Positions 1 to 8,518 of a stretch of DNA of 64,000 nucleotides are shown here, piece by piece. Position 1 is the first letter of the stretch. Every line of letters begins with the position of its first letter. This DNA comes from JAOPZW01 sp963803375 (lineage in GTDB: Bacteria > Actinomycetota > Thermoleophilia > Solirubrobacterales > Solirubrobacteraceae), in NCBI GenBank assembly GCA_963803375.1, contig CAWDMB010000013.1:62001-126000 (forward strand). Direction: 5' to 3'. Below the pieces are notes generated by a model, which saw only the letters and a program-made list of their open reading frames with translations, was not told where the DNA came from and ran no database searches. The position numbers were made by a program, and so were the translations under genes.

Positions 1-1314
1 GCCGCCGACGTGGTCGACCCCGCCCCAGTCGGGGAACTCGTAGCCGGGAGCGGCGGAGAGCAGGACGTCGCCCGAGGTCGGACAGCTCAGGGCGGCCCAC
101 ACGCGCGCGAGCGCGTCCGGATACGCATCCGAGGCGATGACGCCGTCGCGGACGTGCGCGCCGAGGAGCTCGAGCGGACCGTCGACCGACCAGCGCGCGC
201 CGCGCGCGTCGCGCAGGTCACCGCCCGGGGCGAAGCGCAGCTCGCCCACCCCCCCGGCGATCGCGCCCTCGCGCGGCGCGGGCCGCCACATCACGAGGTC
301 GACGCCTTCCAGCACCCGCCCGACGTCGACCACCCGCGGGACGATCGCCTCGCGGCCCTCGGGCACCAGCGCGTAGACCATCGCCGAGCGCTGCGCCGGG
401 CACAGCGCGATCTCGGCCTCGGCGCCGCGGACCCCGCTCGGGGCCAGCAGCTCGAGCTCGCCGAAGGCGTCGCCGAGCTCGATGCGCCGCTCCACGGGAG
501 CGTGCGAGTGGTCGGCCATCACCACGACCGCGTGCTCGTCGAGGAACGCGTCGGTGCCGCCGCCGGCATGGAACAGGCGCTCGAGCTGGCGGTCGGCGGC
601 GGCGATCGAGGTGACCTGCGCATGCGGGCCGTTGCGGTGGGAGTGCGTGTCGTTGTCGGGCAGCGAGAGCAGCAGGAAGTCGAAGAGATCGTGCTCGACG
701 AGGTAGGCGCCGACGCATCCGGCGTGCTGGTCGCGCACGCCGGGCAGCCCCAGCTGCGAACGGCAGCCCGTGTCGCGCGAGGCGAAGATGTCCGCGTAGA
801 AGAGCTCCTGCGGGCCCATCACCGAACGCCGCACCACGGCCGAGGCAAGGCGCGTGAGCGCCGTGTCGCGCGAGATCTCGTGGCGATGGCGACCCCGGTA
901 GACGAGGTAGGTCGTGCCCGCGGTGCGAACGCCCGCGTCGTCGAGCGACTCGAAGACGGTCGGGACGTCGGCCGGCAGGTGCTCGAGGTTCATGTTGTAG
1001 ACGGTGTCCGTGAGCTGCTGGACGACGCCGAAGCGCCGCGCGGCGCTGAACGACGACCCGTACTCGACGTAGCGGCGCTCGTCGCGCGAGTACCAGTTCA
1101 TCGACGGGATGTGGTGGCGGTCCTGGCGCGTGCCGGTGGCGATCGACGCCGCGCAGACCGGCGTCACCGACGGGAACGCCGCGCAGCAGTCGTCGACGTA
1201 GGTCCCATGCTCGATGACGGCCTGCAGCGCCGGGGCGCGGCCGGTGGCCACCGCGCGCTCGAGCATCGCCGGCTTGAGCCCGTCGATGACCGCGAGTACG
1301 AGCTTGGGCGCCAC
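1..1314 (-). CDS. Alkaline phosphatase/type I phosphodiesterase family protein (C-terminus beyond window)
   Basis: Translation of the reverse strand from a GTG at 1314 stays open to base 1 (438 codons, no stop). It starts VAPKLVLAVIDGLKPAMLE, the N-terminal metal-site strand of type I phosphodiesterases/nucleotide pyrophosphatases, followed by an AAFPSVTPVCAASIATG segment that carries the usual nucleophile region, and later PDNDTHSH and MADHSH, which fit the metal-binding Asp/His pairs of this fold. The family hydrolyses phosphate mono- or diesters; the substrate cannot be told. The start lies 5 bases after the stop of the DUF4126 gene, so the two are probably cotranscribed. The missing C-terminus is due to the window edge, not to decay. 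Confidence 0.8.
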   Translation of the reverse strand, partial: MAPKLVLAVIDGLKPAMLERAVATGRAPALQAVIEHGTYVDDCCAAFPSVTPVCAASIATGTRQDRHHIPSMNWYSRDERRYVEYGSSFSAARRFGVVQQLTDTVYNMNLEHLPADVPTVFESLDDAGVRTAGTTYLVYRGRHRHEISRDTALTRLASAVVRRSVMGPQELFYADIFASRDTGCRSQLGLPGVRDQHAGCVGAYLVEHDLFDFLLLSLPDNDTHSHRNGPHAQVTSIAAADRQLERLFHAGGGTDAFLDEHAVVVMADHSHAPVERRIELGDAFGELELLAPSGVRGAEAEIALCPAQRSAMVYALVPEGREAIVPRVVDVGRVLEGVDLVMWRPAPREGAIAGGVGELRFAPGGDLRDARGARWSVDGPLELLGAHVRDGVIASDAYPDALARVWAALSCPTSGDVLLSAAPGYEFPDWGGVDHVGG

Positions 1315-1319
1315 GGCCG

Positions 1320-1895
1320 CTACCGCAGGATCCGCAGCCCTGCGTACTTCTCGCCCTCGCGCCGGCGCCCCCCGGCGCGCAGCCAGACGAAGAAGACCAG
1401 CCCCACGAGACCGACCGGCGGCAGGAGCACGCTGAGGCCCGCCAGGACGAGCGCCGCGGCCTCGGCGTAGAGGAAGAGCGCCGCGGCCGCAGCGGCGTCG
1501 AGGCGCACCCGCGTGCGGGTCATCAGCGCGCGCACGACCGTGGAGACGAAGGCCGCGCAGAGCACGCCGCCGACGAGGCCCGGCCACCAGACGTCGTGGC
1601 CGTCATCCAGCGCGCCCGCGAACAGCAGCGCGCCGAGCCCGATCCCTGTGCCCTGCAGGATCGCGACGCCCGCGGGCGTCTCCAGGCGCGCGCGGAAGAG
1701 CACGGAGACGACGAGCGCGACGGTGATCGTCAGCAGGAACCACTCGCTCTCGAGGAACGCGAACTCCGTGCCGTCGAAGTCGACGCCGAGGTCGGCGGTC
1801 GCCAGTGCGCCGACCGCGAGCGTCGGCAGGAAGGGACGGATCCCCGTGGCACACGAGACGCCGATGCCCTGAAGGATGTCGAGGAGGGTCTTCAT
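1320..1895 (-). CDS. DUF4126 family membrane protein
   Basis: A 191-residue protein starting MKTLLDILQGIGVSCATGIRP. It has several hydrophobic helices (around residues 40-60, 75-95, 100-120 and 135-170) and a basic C-terminus, the layout of DUF4126 integral membrane proteins, whose function is unknown. The frame is open further upstream, but that part is arginine-rich and unlike the family, so the ATG at 1895 is preferred. It heads a two-gene leftward unit with the phosphodiesterase at 1314 and is divergent from the aminotransferase starting at 1964, leaving about 70 bases for both promoters. Confidence 0.75.
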   Translation of the reverse strand: MKTLLDILQGIGVSCATGIRPFLPTLAVGALATADLGVDFDGTEFAFLESEWFLLTITVALVVSVLFRARLETPAGVAILQGTGIGLGALLFAGALDDGHDVWWPGLVGGVLCAAFVSTVVRALMTRTRVRLDAAAAAALFLYAEAAALVLAGLSVLLPPVGLVGLVFFVWLRAGGRRREGEKYAGLRILR

Positions 1896-1963
1896 GTCCG
1901 GTAGCGTGGGCGGTCGTGACTGTAGACGACAGGGGCGGGCGGTCCCGCGGCGAACCCCGGTCC

Positions 1964-3367
1964 ATGACCCGTCGGCCCGACCACGGCTCCTCTCACGACC
2001 TCGAGCGCTACGCCGGCCTCTTCGCGGCGCGCACACGGGTCATGACGTCCTCGGCAATGCGCGACCTGATGGCCATCACGGAGCGACCGGAGGTCATCTC
2101 GCTCGCGGGCGGGCTGCCCGACACGTCGACGTTCCCGCCCGAGTCGCTCGCCGCGATCATGGCCAAGATGGCGGCCACCGACGCCGCTCGTGCGCTGCAG
2201 TACGGACCGACGGAGGGCCTGCGGGTCGCCACGGAGTGCATCGCCCAGGTCATGGCCGCCGAGGGCACGCCCGTCGACCCCGAGGACGTGCTCGTGACCA
2301 CCGGCGGCCAGCAGGTCATCGACCTGGTCTGCAAGACGCTGGTCGATCCCGGCGACGTCATCGTCGCCGAGGCCCCGACGTACCCGGGCGCCGTGCCGGC
2401 CTTCAGCGCCTACCAGGCCGACGTCGTGCAGATCGCGATGGACGACGACGGCATGCGCATCGACGAGCTCGAGGGCGCGCTCGAGCGCCTGGAGCGCGAG
2501 GGCCGACGCCCGAAGTTCATCTACACGATCCCCAACTTCCAGAATCCCGCCGGCGTGACGATGTCGCTGCCGCGACGCAAGCGGATCGTCGAGGTCGCCC
2601 GCGAGCGCGAGCTGCTGGTGCTCGAGGACAACCCCTACGGCCTCCTGCGCTACGAGGGCGATCCGCTACCGACGCTGCGCGCCCTCGACGGCGGCCACTA
2701 CGTCGTCTACCTCGGCACGTTCTCGAAGATCCTCGCGCCGGGGATCCGCCTCGGCTGGGCGGCCGCGCCTGCTCCCGTCCTCGAGAAGATGAACCTCGGC
2801 AAGCAGGCCAGCGACCTGTGCTCCTCGTCGCTGTCGCAGCTCTTCGTCGCCTCCTACTTCGCCCACCATCGCTGGCAGGACTACGTCGCGTCGCTGCGCG
2901 AGCTCTATCGTCGCCGCCGCGACACGATGCTCGATGCGCTCGGCGAGCACTTCCCGCGGGAGGCCTCGTGGACCCGGCCCGCCGGCGGCCTCTTCATCTG
3001 GGCCACGCTGCCCGACTACCTCGACACGACCGATCTGCTCGCGCGCGCGCTCTCTCGCAACGTGGCCTTCGTGCCCGGGCGAGCCGCGTTCCTCGACGGT
3101 CGCGGCGGCTCGTCCATGCGCCTCAACTTCTCGGGCATCGACGAGGACTCGATCCGCGAGGGCATCCGCCGGATCGCCGAGGTCGTCCGCGAGCAGGTCG
3201 AGCTCTACGGCACGCTCACCGGCGGCACGCCGGCGGCCGGCGCGGACCCCGCCGGCGCGGACGCGGCGGGCGCGGACGCGGCACCGGGGCCCGTCGACCA
3301 GACGCTCGCCGACGTGGTGCCGCTGCCCCCGCGCGGCGCGCGCGAGCACCGCTCGGACGCGCGATGA
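1964..3367 (+). CDS. PLP-dependent aminotransferase, class I/II (2-aminoadipate aminotransferase/LysN-like)
   Basis: A 467-residue fold-type I aminotransferase. Recognisable stretches are ISLAGGLPDTSTFPPE near the N-terminus, YGPTEGL, TTGGQQVIDLVCKTL, PNFQNPAGVTMS, LEDNPYGLLRYEG, and the PLP lysine in GTFSKILAPGIRLGW (about K255). This pattern is typical of the LysN/MocR-like subgroup that transaminates 2-aminoadipate or other amino acids with 2-oxoglutarate. After about residue 420 comes an Ala/Gly/Asp-rich tail with an AGADAAGADAA repeat that is not part of the family fold. Its stop overlaps the ATG of the Ddl-like gene by four bases (ATGA), so the two are translationally coupled. The ATG at 1964 is chosen; an internal ATG at 2041 is possible. 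Confidence 0.8.
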   Translation: MTRRPDHGSSHDLERYAGLFAARTRVMTSSAMRDLMAITERPEVISLAGGLPDTSTFPPESLAAIMAKMAATDAARALQYGPTEGLRVATECIAQVMAAEGTPVDPEDVLVTTGGQQVIDLVCKTLVDPGDVIVAEAPTYPGAVPAFSAYQADVVQIAMDDDGMRIDELEGALERLEREGRRPKFIYTIPNFQNPAGVTMSLPRRKRIVEVARERELLVLEDNPYGLLRYEGDPLPTLRALDGGHYVVYLGTFSKILAPGIRLGWAAAPAPVLEKMNLGKQASDLCSSSLSQLFVASYFAHHRWQDYVASLRELYRRRRDTMLDALGEHFPREASWTRPAGGLFIWATLPDYLDTTDLLARALSRNVAFVPGRAAFLDGRGGSSMRLNFSGIDEDSIREGIRRIAEVVREQVELYGTLTGGTPAAGADPAGADAAGADAAPGPVDQTLADVVPLPPRGAREHRSDAR

Positions 3368-4311
3368 CCCGCGTGGCGGTGCTGAAGGGCGGGCGCTCGC
3401 TCGAGCGCCAGGTCTCGCTGCGCTCGGGTGCACGCGTCGAGGACGCCCTCCAGCGCCTCGGTCACGAGGTCGTCGGCCTCGACGTCGGCCACGACCTCGT
3501 CGGCCGCCTGCGGGCGATCGACCCCGACGTGGCGTTCATCGCCCTGCACGGCCGCGACGGCGAGGACGGCACGGTGCAAGAGCTGCTCGAGCTCCTCGGC
3601 GTGCCGTACACGTCGAGTGGCGTCTCGTCCTGCATGCGCTGCGCCGACAAGGTCGCCGCCAAGCACGCGATGCGCGACGCCGGCCTGCCCACGCCCGACT
3701 TCTTTGCCTTCACCGAGACCGCGTTCAAGGAGCTCGGCGCCGCCGATGCGCTCGGCGCCATCGAGGAGCGCCTCGCGTTTCCGATCGTCGTCAAGCCGGC
3801 CGATCAGGGCAGCGCCCTGGGCATTCGCTTCGCGCGGTCGGCGGCCGACGTTCCCGCCGCGATCGTCGCGGCCTTCTCCTACAGCGACAAGGTGCTGCTC
3901 GAGCGCCACGTCCATGGCCGCGAGCTCGCCGTCTCGGTGCTGGGCGACGAGGCGCTCCCGGTGGTCGAGGCGGTCCCGCGGGAAGAGGACTTCTACGACT
4001 TCGCGGCGCGCTACACGATCGGGCGCACCGCGTTCGTCTGCCCGGCCGAGCTGGGCGACGAGCTCACCGAGCGGGCGCGCGAGCTGGCCCTCGAGGTCTT
4101 CGGCCTGCTGGGCTGCCGCGGCTTCGCGCGGGTCGACCTCATGCTCGAGCAGGAGACCGAGGCGCTCCAGGTCCTCGAGGCCAACGTCGTGCCCGGGCTC
4201 ACCGAGACGAGTCTGCTGCCGATGGCGGCCGACGCCGCCGGGATCGGTTTCGACGCGCTCGTCGAGCGCATCCTCGCCCTGGCCCGCGCAGACGCGGCCC
4301 AGGCGCACTGA
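3364..4311 (+). CDS. ddl: D-alanine--D-alanine ligase family protein (first of two)
   Basis: A 315-residue ATP-grasp ligase. The N-terminus VAVLKGGRSLERQVSLRSG matches the Ddl signature GGxSxEHEVS, except that the usual His is Arg. FIALHGRDGEDGTVQELLELLGVPYT, FPIVVKPADQGSALGI and the C-terminal EANVVPGLTETSLLP (metal-binding Glu/Asn and omega-loop) follow Ddl order. The family joins two D-Ala for peptidoglycan. A second, more canonical Ddl is encoded at 32299. This copy is coupled to an aminotransferase, so it may use another amino acid; that is inference. Evidence for the fold is strong, for the exact substrate moderate. Confidence 0.8.
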   Translation: MTRVAVLKGGRSLERQVSLRSGARVEDALQRLGHEVVGLDVGHDLVGRLRAIDPDVAFIALHGRDGEDGTVQELLELLGVPYTSSGVSSCMRCADKVAAKHAMRDAGLPTPDFFAFTETAFKELGAADALGAIEERLAFPIVVKPADQGSALGIRFARSAADVPAAIVAAFSYSDKVLLERHVHGRELAVSVLGDEALPVVEAVPREEDFYDFAARYTIGRTAFVCPAELGDELTERARELALEVFGLLGCRGFARVDLMLEQETEALQVLEANVVPGLTETSLLPMAADAAGIGFDALVERILALARADAAQAH

Positions 4312-4455
4312 CGGCGGCGGTCACGAGGGCGGGGCGCGAGGGGACCGGCCCCGCGACAGCAGCAGAGCCCGTGCGCGGAAGCGCTGCCTCGGCCCCGGGG
4401 CCTGAAGCGGCCATCGCGGATTCCGGCCGGAGCTCGCTGCGTACCCGCCGCCGGG

Positions 4456-4944
4456 CTACTCCTCGCCGGCGAAGTCCTCGGGCGTCACCTGGTCGAGGAA
4501 CTCCTTGAAGCGGTCGACGACCTCCTCGGTGTCCTCGACCTCATGCTCGAACTCAATCGCCGACTCGGCGATGACGTCCTCGGCGGCGAAGATCGGGGCG
4601 CCGGAGCGCACGGCGAGCGCCAGCGCGTCGCTTGGCCGCGAGTCGATCTCGAGCTCGCGGCCGTTGATCGCCAGCGTGATGGACGCGAAGAACGTGTTGT
4701 CGCGCAGCTCGGTGACCGCCACCTGCGTGCAGCGAGCCTCGAGCTCACCGAGCATGTCCACGAGGAGATCGTGGGTCATGGGACGCGGCGTCGTCGCGCC
4801 CTGGAGCTTCATCAGGATCGCCGCGGCCTCGGGGTGACCGATCCAGATCGGGAGGAACTTGTTGCTGTCGGCGGTCTTGAGCAGCACGATCGGCTGCTTG
4901 CCAACCATGTCGAAGCTCACGCCGTAGATGACCATTTCCTGCAA
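4456..4944 (-). CDS. Bifunctional nuclease family protein (DUF151)
   Basis: A 162-residue protein with the DUF151 core: KQPIVLLKTADSNKFLPIWIG, GEDAAAI-like PEAAAILMKLQG, PRPMTHDLL, and the diagnostic DSRPSDALALAVRSGAPIF. An acidic C-terminal extension (about residues 130-162) is common in actinobacterial members. The family includes proteins with reported DNase/RNase activity. The first in-frame start is a TTG at 4944 with GAGGGA upstream; an ATG at 4935 would drop three residues and lies directly behind a weak site. It is convergent with the ddl gene; the roughly 140 bases between hold a GC-rich palindrome (GGCCCCGGGGCC) that could end both transcripts. Confidence 0.85.
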   Translation of the reverse strand: MQEMVIYGVSFDMVGKQPIVLLKTADSNKFLPIWIGHPEAAAILMKLQGATTPRPMTHDLLVDMLGELEARCTQVAVTELRDNTFFASITLAINGRELEIDSRPSDALALAVRSGAPIFAAEDVIAESAIEFEHEVEDTEEVVDRFKEFLDQVTPEDFAGEE

Positions 4945-5050
4945 CAGAGGGCTCCCTCGAGCTTGCTGGTCGCTCCGAGTCTACAGGCCACCTCGGGTGC
5001 CCTCGGCGGGCTCGGCGGGCCGCGAACGCCCGCTCCACAGCGATCGATCC

Positions 5051-5067
5051 GGGCCGCGAAGCGGCCC
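5051..5067 (-). terminator. Hairpin downstream of tRNA-Ile
   Basis: A perfect 7-bp stem GGGCCGC/GCGGCCC with a 3-base loop lies about 95 bases beyond the 3' end of the leftward tRNA-Ile gene and upstream of the DUF151 gene. It has no following T-run, so it is a terminator candidate on structure and position only. Nothing else is evident between 4945 and 5161. Confidence 0.35.
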
Positions 5068-5161
5068 CACCGCGGAGCCTCGAGGCGGACCCAGCCTCCT
5101 CGTGGCGACGTTGAATCGGAACCCTGCCGTGCGGAGGGGACCGCGCGCCGCCCGGAGGGAG

Positions 5162-5235
<74 letters not shown>

Positions 5236-5269
5236 GGGCGGCGCCGAGTGTAGCCCAAGCCGCATAGGC

Positions 5270-6151
5270 TCAGGCCGGCTCGTCCGGCGCCAGGCGGCGG
5301 GCTACGGCGAGCGCGTCGTCGAGGGAGTTGAAGGCGAGCTCCGCGCGATATCCCGTTCCGCTCGGGCGCACTCGCACCTCGGTTCCCAGCACTCCGCTCA
5401 GCGCGTCGGCGATGTGCCCGGCCGCCGCCAGCTGGTCAGGGTGCACCTCGCGGCGCCCCATGGTCACCGGGCGCCCAGGCGCATTCGATCGGCGGGCGCG
5501 ATCCTCGAGCAGCCGCACCGACCACCCACGCTCGGCCGCGGCGCGGGCGAGGCGGCGCCGTTCGCCGTGATCGTCGGCGAGCAGGAGGGCGCGGCCGTGG
5601 CCCTCGGTCAGCCGGCCCGCCTCCAGCAGGGCGAGCGCCTCGTCGGGAAGTTCGAGTAGCCGGAGCAAGTTGGAGACCGCCACGCGGCTGCGACCGATCC
5701 GGCGAGCCACGGCCTCGCGTGAGAGCTCGAGCTCCTCGACGAGCGCGGCCACGGCGCGCGCGGCCTCGATCGGATTGAGGTCCTCGCGAGCCATGTTCTC
5801 CACGAGCGCCGCCTCGAGCGAGCCGGCGTCGTCGCGATCCTGCACGAGGGCGGGCATCGTCTCGAGGCCGGCGAGGCGCGCCGCGCGCCAGCGCCGCTCT
5901 CCCGCGACGAGCTCGAAGCGCCCACCGGGGCGCGGGCGGACGAGCACCGGCTGCAGCACGCCACGGTCGCTCACCGAGTGCGCGAGCGCCTGGAGCGAGT
6001 CCTGGTCGAAGTGCTTGCGCGGCTGGTCGGGATTCGGTGCGATGAGCTCGACCGCGAGCTCGCGCAACTCCGCCGCATCGCGCGCCCGTGCGTCGGAGAT
6101 CGACAGGATCGCCGCCAGCCCACGGCCCATGCCACGGTCACTCGTGCTCAT
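5270..6151 (-). CDS. parB: Chromosome partitioning protein ParB
   Basis: A 293-residue ParB. The N-terminus has the MGRGLAAIL motif that recruits ParA, followed by IAPNPDQPRKHFD, the CTP-binding/clamp motif GERRWRAARLAGL, NMAREDLNPIEAA, and an HTH region (SREAVARRIGRSRVAVSNLLRLL) for parS recognition. The C-terminal dimerisation segment is short. The ATG at 6151 is chosen because GAGGAGG stands 6-7 bases upstream and the start gives the canonical N-terminus; the frame upstream to 6238 is not ParB-like. It follows parA in the same leftward operon, and three matching parS sites occur in the window (7817, 7921, 40279). Confidence 0.95.
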   Translation of the reverse strand: MSTSDRGMGRGLAAILSISDARARDAAELRELAVELIAPNPDQPRKHFDQDSLQALAHSVSDRGVLQPVLVRPRPGGRFELVAGERRWRAARLAGLETMPALVQDRDDAGSLEAALVENMAREDLNPIEAARAVAALVEELELSREAVARRIGRSRVAVSNLLRLLELPDEALALLEAGRLTEGHGRALLLADDHGERRRLARAAAERGWSVRLLEDRARRSNAPGRPVTMGRREVHPDQLAAAGHIADALSGVLGTEVRVRPSGTGYRAELAFNSLDDALAVARRLAPDEPA

Positions 6152-6246
6152 GCAGCGCCTCCTCGTCGTGTGGGCGCCCCCGGTTGCGGTCGCGGGGTCG
6201 GGCGGGCCACCGCGCCGGGTCGCCCGACCACGCGTCACCCGTGCGC

Positions 6247-7005
6247 CTAGCCACGCGCCGCCACCTCCTTGGCGAGCTCGAAGTAGGCCTCTGCACCGGC
6301 GGAGCGCGGATCGTGGTGGATCACCGGCCGCCCGAAGCTCGGTGCCTCGCCGATGCGGACGTTGCGAGGGATGACCGTTTCGAAGACGAGCGACGGGAAG
6401 TGCTCGCGCACCTCGCGCTCGACGTCGCGCGCCAGCCGCGTGCGCCCGTCGTGCATCGTCAGGAGCATGCCGGCGACGGCGAGGCGGGGGTTCAGCTCAC
6501 GCTGGACGAGCGCAAGCGTGTCGAGCAGCCCGGCAAGACCTTCGAGCGCGAAGTACTCCGCCTGGACGGGGACGATCACGCGGTCGGCGGCCACCAGGGC
6601 GTTGATCGTGAGCGGGCCGAGCGACGGTGGGCAGTCGAGGAGGGTGTACGTGAAGCGGTCGCGCACCGGCGCGAGGGTGTCGCGGAGCCGAGTCTCGGAC
6701 CCTGCGGAGCGGGGGAGCTCGACGGAGGCACCGGCCAGGTCCGGAGAAGATGGCAGGAGCGTGAGACCGGAGATCGTGGTCGACACGAGGGCCTCCTCTG
6801 CACGGGCCTCCCCCGAGAGGACGTCGTACGCGTTGGGCGTCGTGTCCTTCGAGACTCCGAGCCCGACCGTGGCGTTCGCCTGCGGATCGATGTCGACGAG
6901 CAGGGTCGCGGGCCCGGCCTCGGCGATACATGCGGCCACGTTGACGGCGGTGGTCGTCTTGCCCACCCCGCCCTTCTGGTTCGTGATCGCGTAGACGGTC
7001 CCCAT
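6247..7005 (-). CDS. parA: Chromosome partitioning ATPase ParA (Soj)
   Basis: A 252-residue deviant-Walker ATPase. The N-terminus AITNQKGGVGKTTTAVN is the ParA Walker A box with its signature lysine, LLVDIDPQANAT is the A' box and YTLLDCPPSLG is Walker B. ParA binds DNA non-specifically and is driven through its ATPase cycle by ParB to move origins apart. It lies 45 bases downstream of rsmG and 95 bases upstream of parB, the usual actinobacterial rsmG-parA-parB order next to the origin. Confidence 0.95.
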   Translation of the reverse strand: MGTVYAITNQKGGVGKTTTAVNVAACIAEAGPATLLVDIDPQANATVGLGVSKDTTPNAYDVLSGEARAEEALVSTTISGLTLLPSSPDLAGASVELPRSAGSETRLRDTLAPVRDRFTYTLLDCPPSLGPLTINALVAADRVIVPVQAEYFALEGLAGLLDTLALVQRELNPRLAVAGMLLTMHDGRTRLARDVEREVREHFPSLVFETVIPRNVRIGEAPSFGRPVIHHDPRSAGAEAYFELAKEVAARG

Positions 7006-7050
7006 CGGAGGTTGAAGCTACCGGCGCGGCCGGTCGTACGGCCCACCCCG

Positions 7051-7788
7051 CTATAGGTTCGCCGGCGAAGAACTCTCCCCCCGCTGATCGGTCCCTGCCG
7101 GGCGCTTGAGGGCCATTCCCGGTCGACGCGGAAACCGGTTCGGGGTCGAACCGACCTTCGTGCTCACGTACAGCGTTCGGTAAGCAGCTCCCGGCGACGG
7201 GTCGACGACGTGGGCGGTCGCCGGCGACATGGCCAGCACCTCGGCGGCGACGAGGCCGTTCGCCTCCTCCGCCGCGACCCGCCGACCCTTCCAGGCCACC
7301 AACGCCCCCGTAGGGACGAGCAGAGGCGCCGCGTACTCAAGCAACACCGGGAGTGGCCCGACGGCGCGAGCCGTGACGAGGTCGTGCCGCCCGCGGCCTG
7401 CCGACCACGACTCGACGCGGTCGACGATGACCTCCGTGTTTGCGAGTGCGAGCGCGTCGGTCGCGCGGGCAAGGAAGCGTCCCTTGCGCATCACGCTCTC
7501 GACGAGCGAGACCCGTGCTCGCGGCAACGCGATCGCCAGCACCAGTCCCGGGAAACCCGCGCCTGCACCGACGTCGGCGATGCGGGTCGCCGAGCGGACG
7601 ACAGCGAGGGACAGCGCGGAGAGTGAATCCGCCACGTGAACATCAACCGCTGCTCGCTGGTCGCGGACCGATGTGATCGAGCTCCGTTCGTGGGCGACGA
7701 GATCGAGCAGGAGCTCCAATCGCGAGACGGAACCCGGCGGGAGCCCGTAGCGACGAGCCAGGCGCTCGAGTGCTTCCGTCGTGGTCAC
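7051..7788 (-). CDS. rsmG: 16S rRNA (guanine-527-N7)-methyltransferase RsmG
   Basis: A 245-residue GidB/RsmG protein. The SAM-binding loop DVGAGAGFPGLVLAIALP is diagnostic, with SLVESVMRKGRFLARA and VTARAVGPLPVLLEYAAPLL following as in the family. It methylates G527 of 16S rRNA using S-adenosylmethionine. The last 30 or so residues are a Pro/Arg-rich tail without family match. Two parS sites lie 29 and 133 bases upstream of its start, between it and jag. Confidence 0.9.
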   Translation of the reverse strand: MTTTEALERLARRYGLPPGSVSRLELLLDLVAHERSSITSVRDQRAAVDVHVADSLSALSLAVVRSATRIADVGAGAGFPGLVLAIALPRARVSLVESVMRKGRFLARATDALALANTEVIVDRVESWSAGRGRHDLVTARAVGPLPVLLEYAAPLLVPTGALVAWKGRRVAAEEANGLVAAEVLAMSPATAHVVDPSPGAAYRTLYVSTKVGSTPNRFPRRPGMALKRPAGTDQRGESSSPANL

Positions 7789-7816
7789 GCTTCACACGAT
7801 GGTCGAAGCCGAGAGC

Positions 7817-7830
7817 GTTTCACGTGAAAC
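7817..7830. promoter_or_regulatory. parS: parS site (ParB binding), copy 1
   Basis: GTTTCACGTGAAAC is a perfect palindrome identical to the core of the conserved bacterial parS consensus TGTTTCACGTGAAACA; only the outermost bases differ. It lies in the 260-base gap between rsmG (start 7788) and jag (end 8049). Apart from the two parS copies this gap shows no gene. Confidence 0.93.
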
Positions 7831-7920
7831 CTCGGACGCCCGCGGCACCGCATGAGCGTCCGCCCCGCACGGCGCGCGGCCTTGTCGGACGACCCTCGGT
7901 CGGGCATCCGGGGACCGACC

Positions 7921-7934
7921 GTTTCACGTGAAAC
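7921..7934. promoter_or_regulatory. parS: parS site (ParB binding), copy 2
   Basis: A second identical GTTTCACGTGAAAC, 104 bases from copy 1. Both copies are preceded by C and followed by CTCGG, so they share a 19-base block and look like a local duplication. Clustered parS sites next to parAB are the usual nucleation point for the ParB partition complex. Confidence 0.93.
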
Positions 7935-8048
7935 CTCGGGCACGGTTCCTCGGTCGGGCCGGGGGAGCCAATCGTGCGTAGGCTCATACCCTTCGCGGGC
8001 GCACCGTGCGCGTGGCGCGCCGCCGCCACCACGGTCCTGTGTCCACGC

Positions 8049-8516
8049 TCACTCCCCGCGCGGGGCAATGATCAGGCGCCGTTCGGGCTCTTCGCCCTCG
8101 CTGTGAGTCTCGACGTCGCCGCGGTCCCGCAACAACTCGTGCACGAGCTTGCGCTCGGAGGCCGTCATTGCGTCGAGTGCGACCGAGCGACCCGAGCGCA
8201 ACGCCTGGTCTGCCGCCCGGTCCGCCTGCCTGCCGAGCGCCGCTGCGCGGCGGGCCCGATACCCCTCCGCATCGATGATGACGCGCTCGTCGTCATCGAG
8301 CACGCCCTCCTGAAGGGCGATCCGGTAGACGAGATGCTGCACGGCATCGATCGTCTGCCCGTGGCGACCGATGAAGAGCCCGAGGTCGGAGCCGTGCACG
8401 GTGCCCGTGATCCTGGTGCCATCCACGGTGACCTCGACCTGACCCCGAAGCCCGAAGGCCGCCACGAGCTGCTCGAGCACTTCGTGGACGATCTCCGTCG
8501 CGCGCGCGCTCGCCAT
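8049..8516 (-). CDS. khpB: RNA-binding protein Jag/KhpB (KH and R3H domains)
   Basis: A 155-residue protein. The KH-type part holds LGLFIGRHGQTIDAVQHLVY (the GxxG loop is IGRHGQ), and the C-terminal R3H part holds MTASERKLVHELLRD with RRLIIAP. Jag/KhpB binds RNA and is linked to cell-envelope growth in Gram-positive bacteria. The Jag_N domain seen in some members is absent, as in other actinobacteria. It lies 2 bases downstream of yidC in the rpmH-rnpA-yidD-yidC operon. Confidence 0.9.
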   Translation of the reverse strand: MASARATEIVHEVLEQLVAAFGLRGQVEVTVDGTRITGTVHGSDLGLFIGRHGQTIDAVQHLVYRIALQEGVLDDDERVIIDAEGYRARRAAALGRQADRAADQALRSGRSVALDAMTASERKLVHELLRDRGDVETHSEGEEPERRLIIAPRGE

Positions 8517-8518
8517 CG

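Noticed and set aside
10..1470. Long plus-strand open frame of 486 codons at the left edge
   Set aside because: It is the antisense shadow of the leftward phosphodiesterase and DUF4126 genes; its translation is Arg/Glu/Val-rich without motifs.
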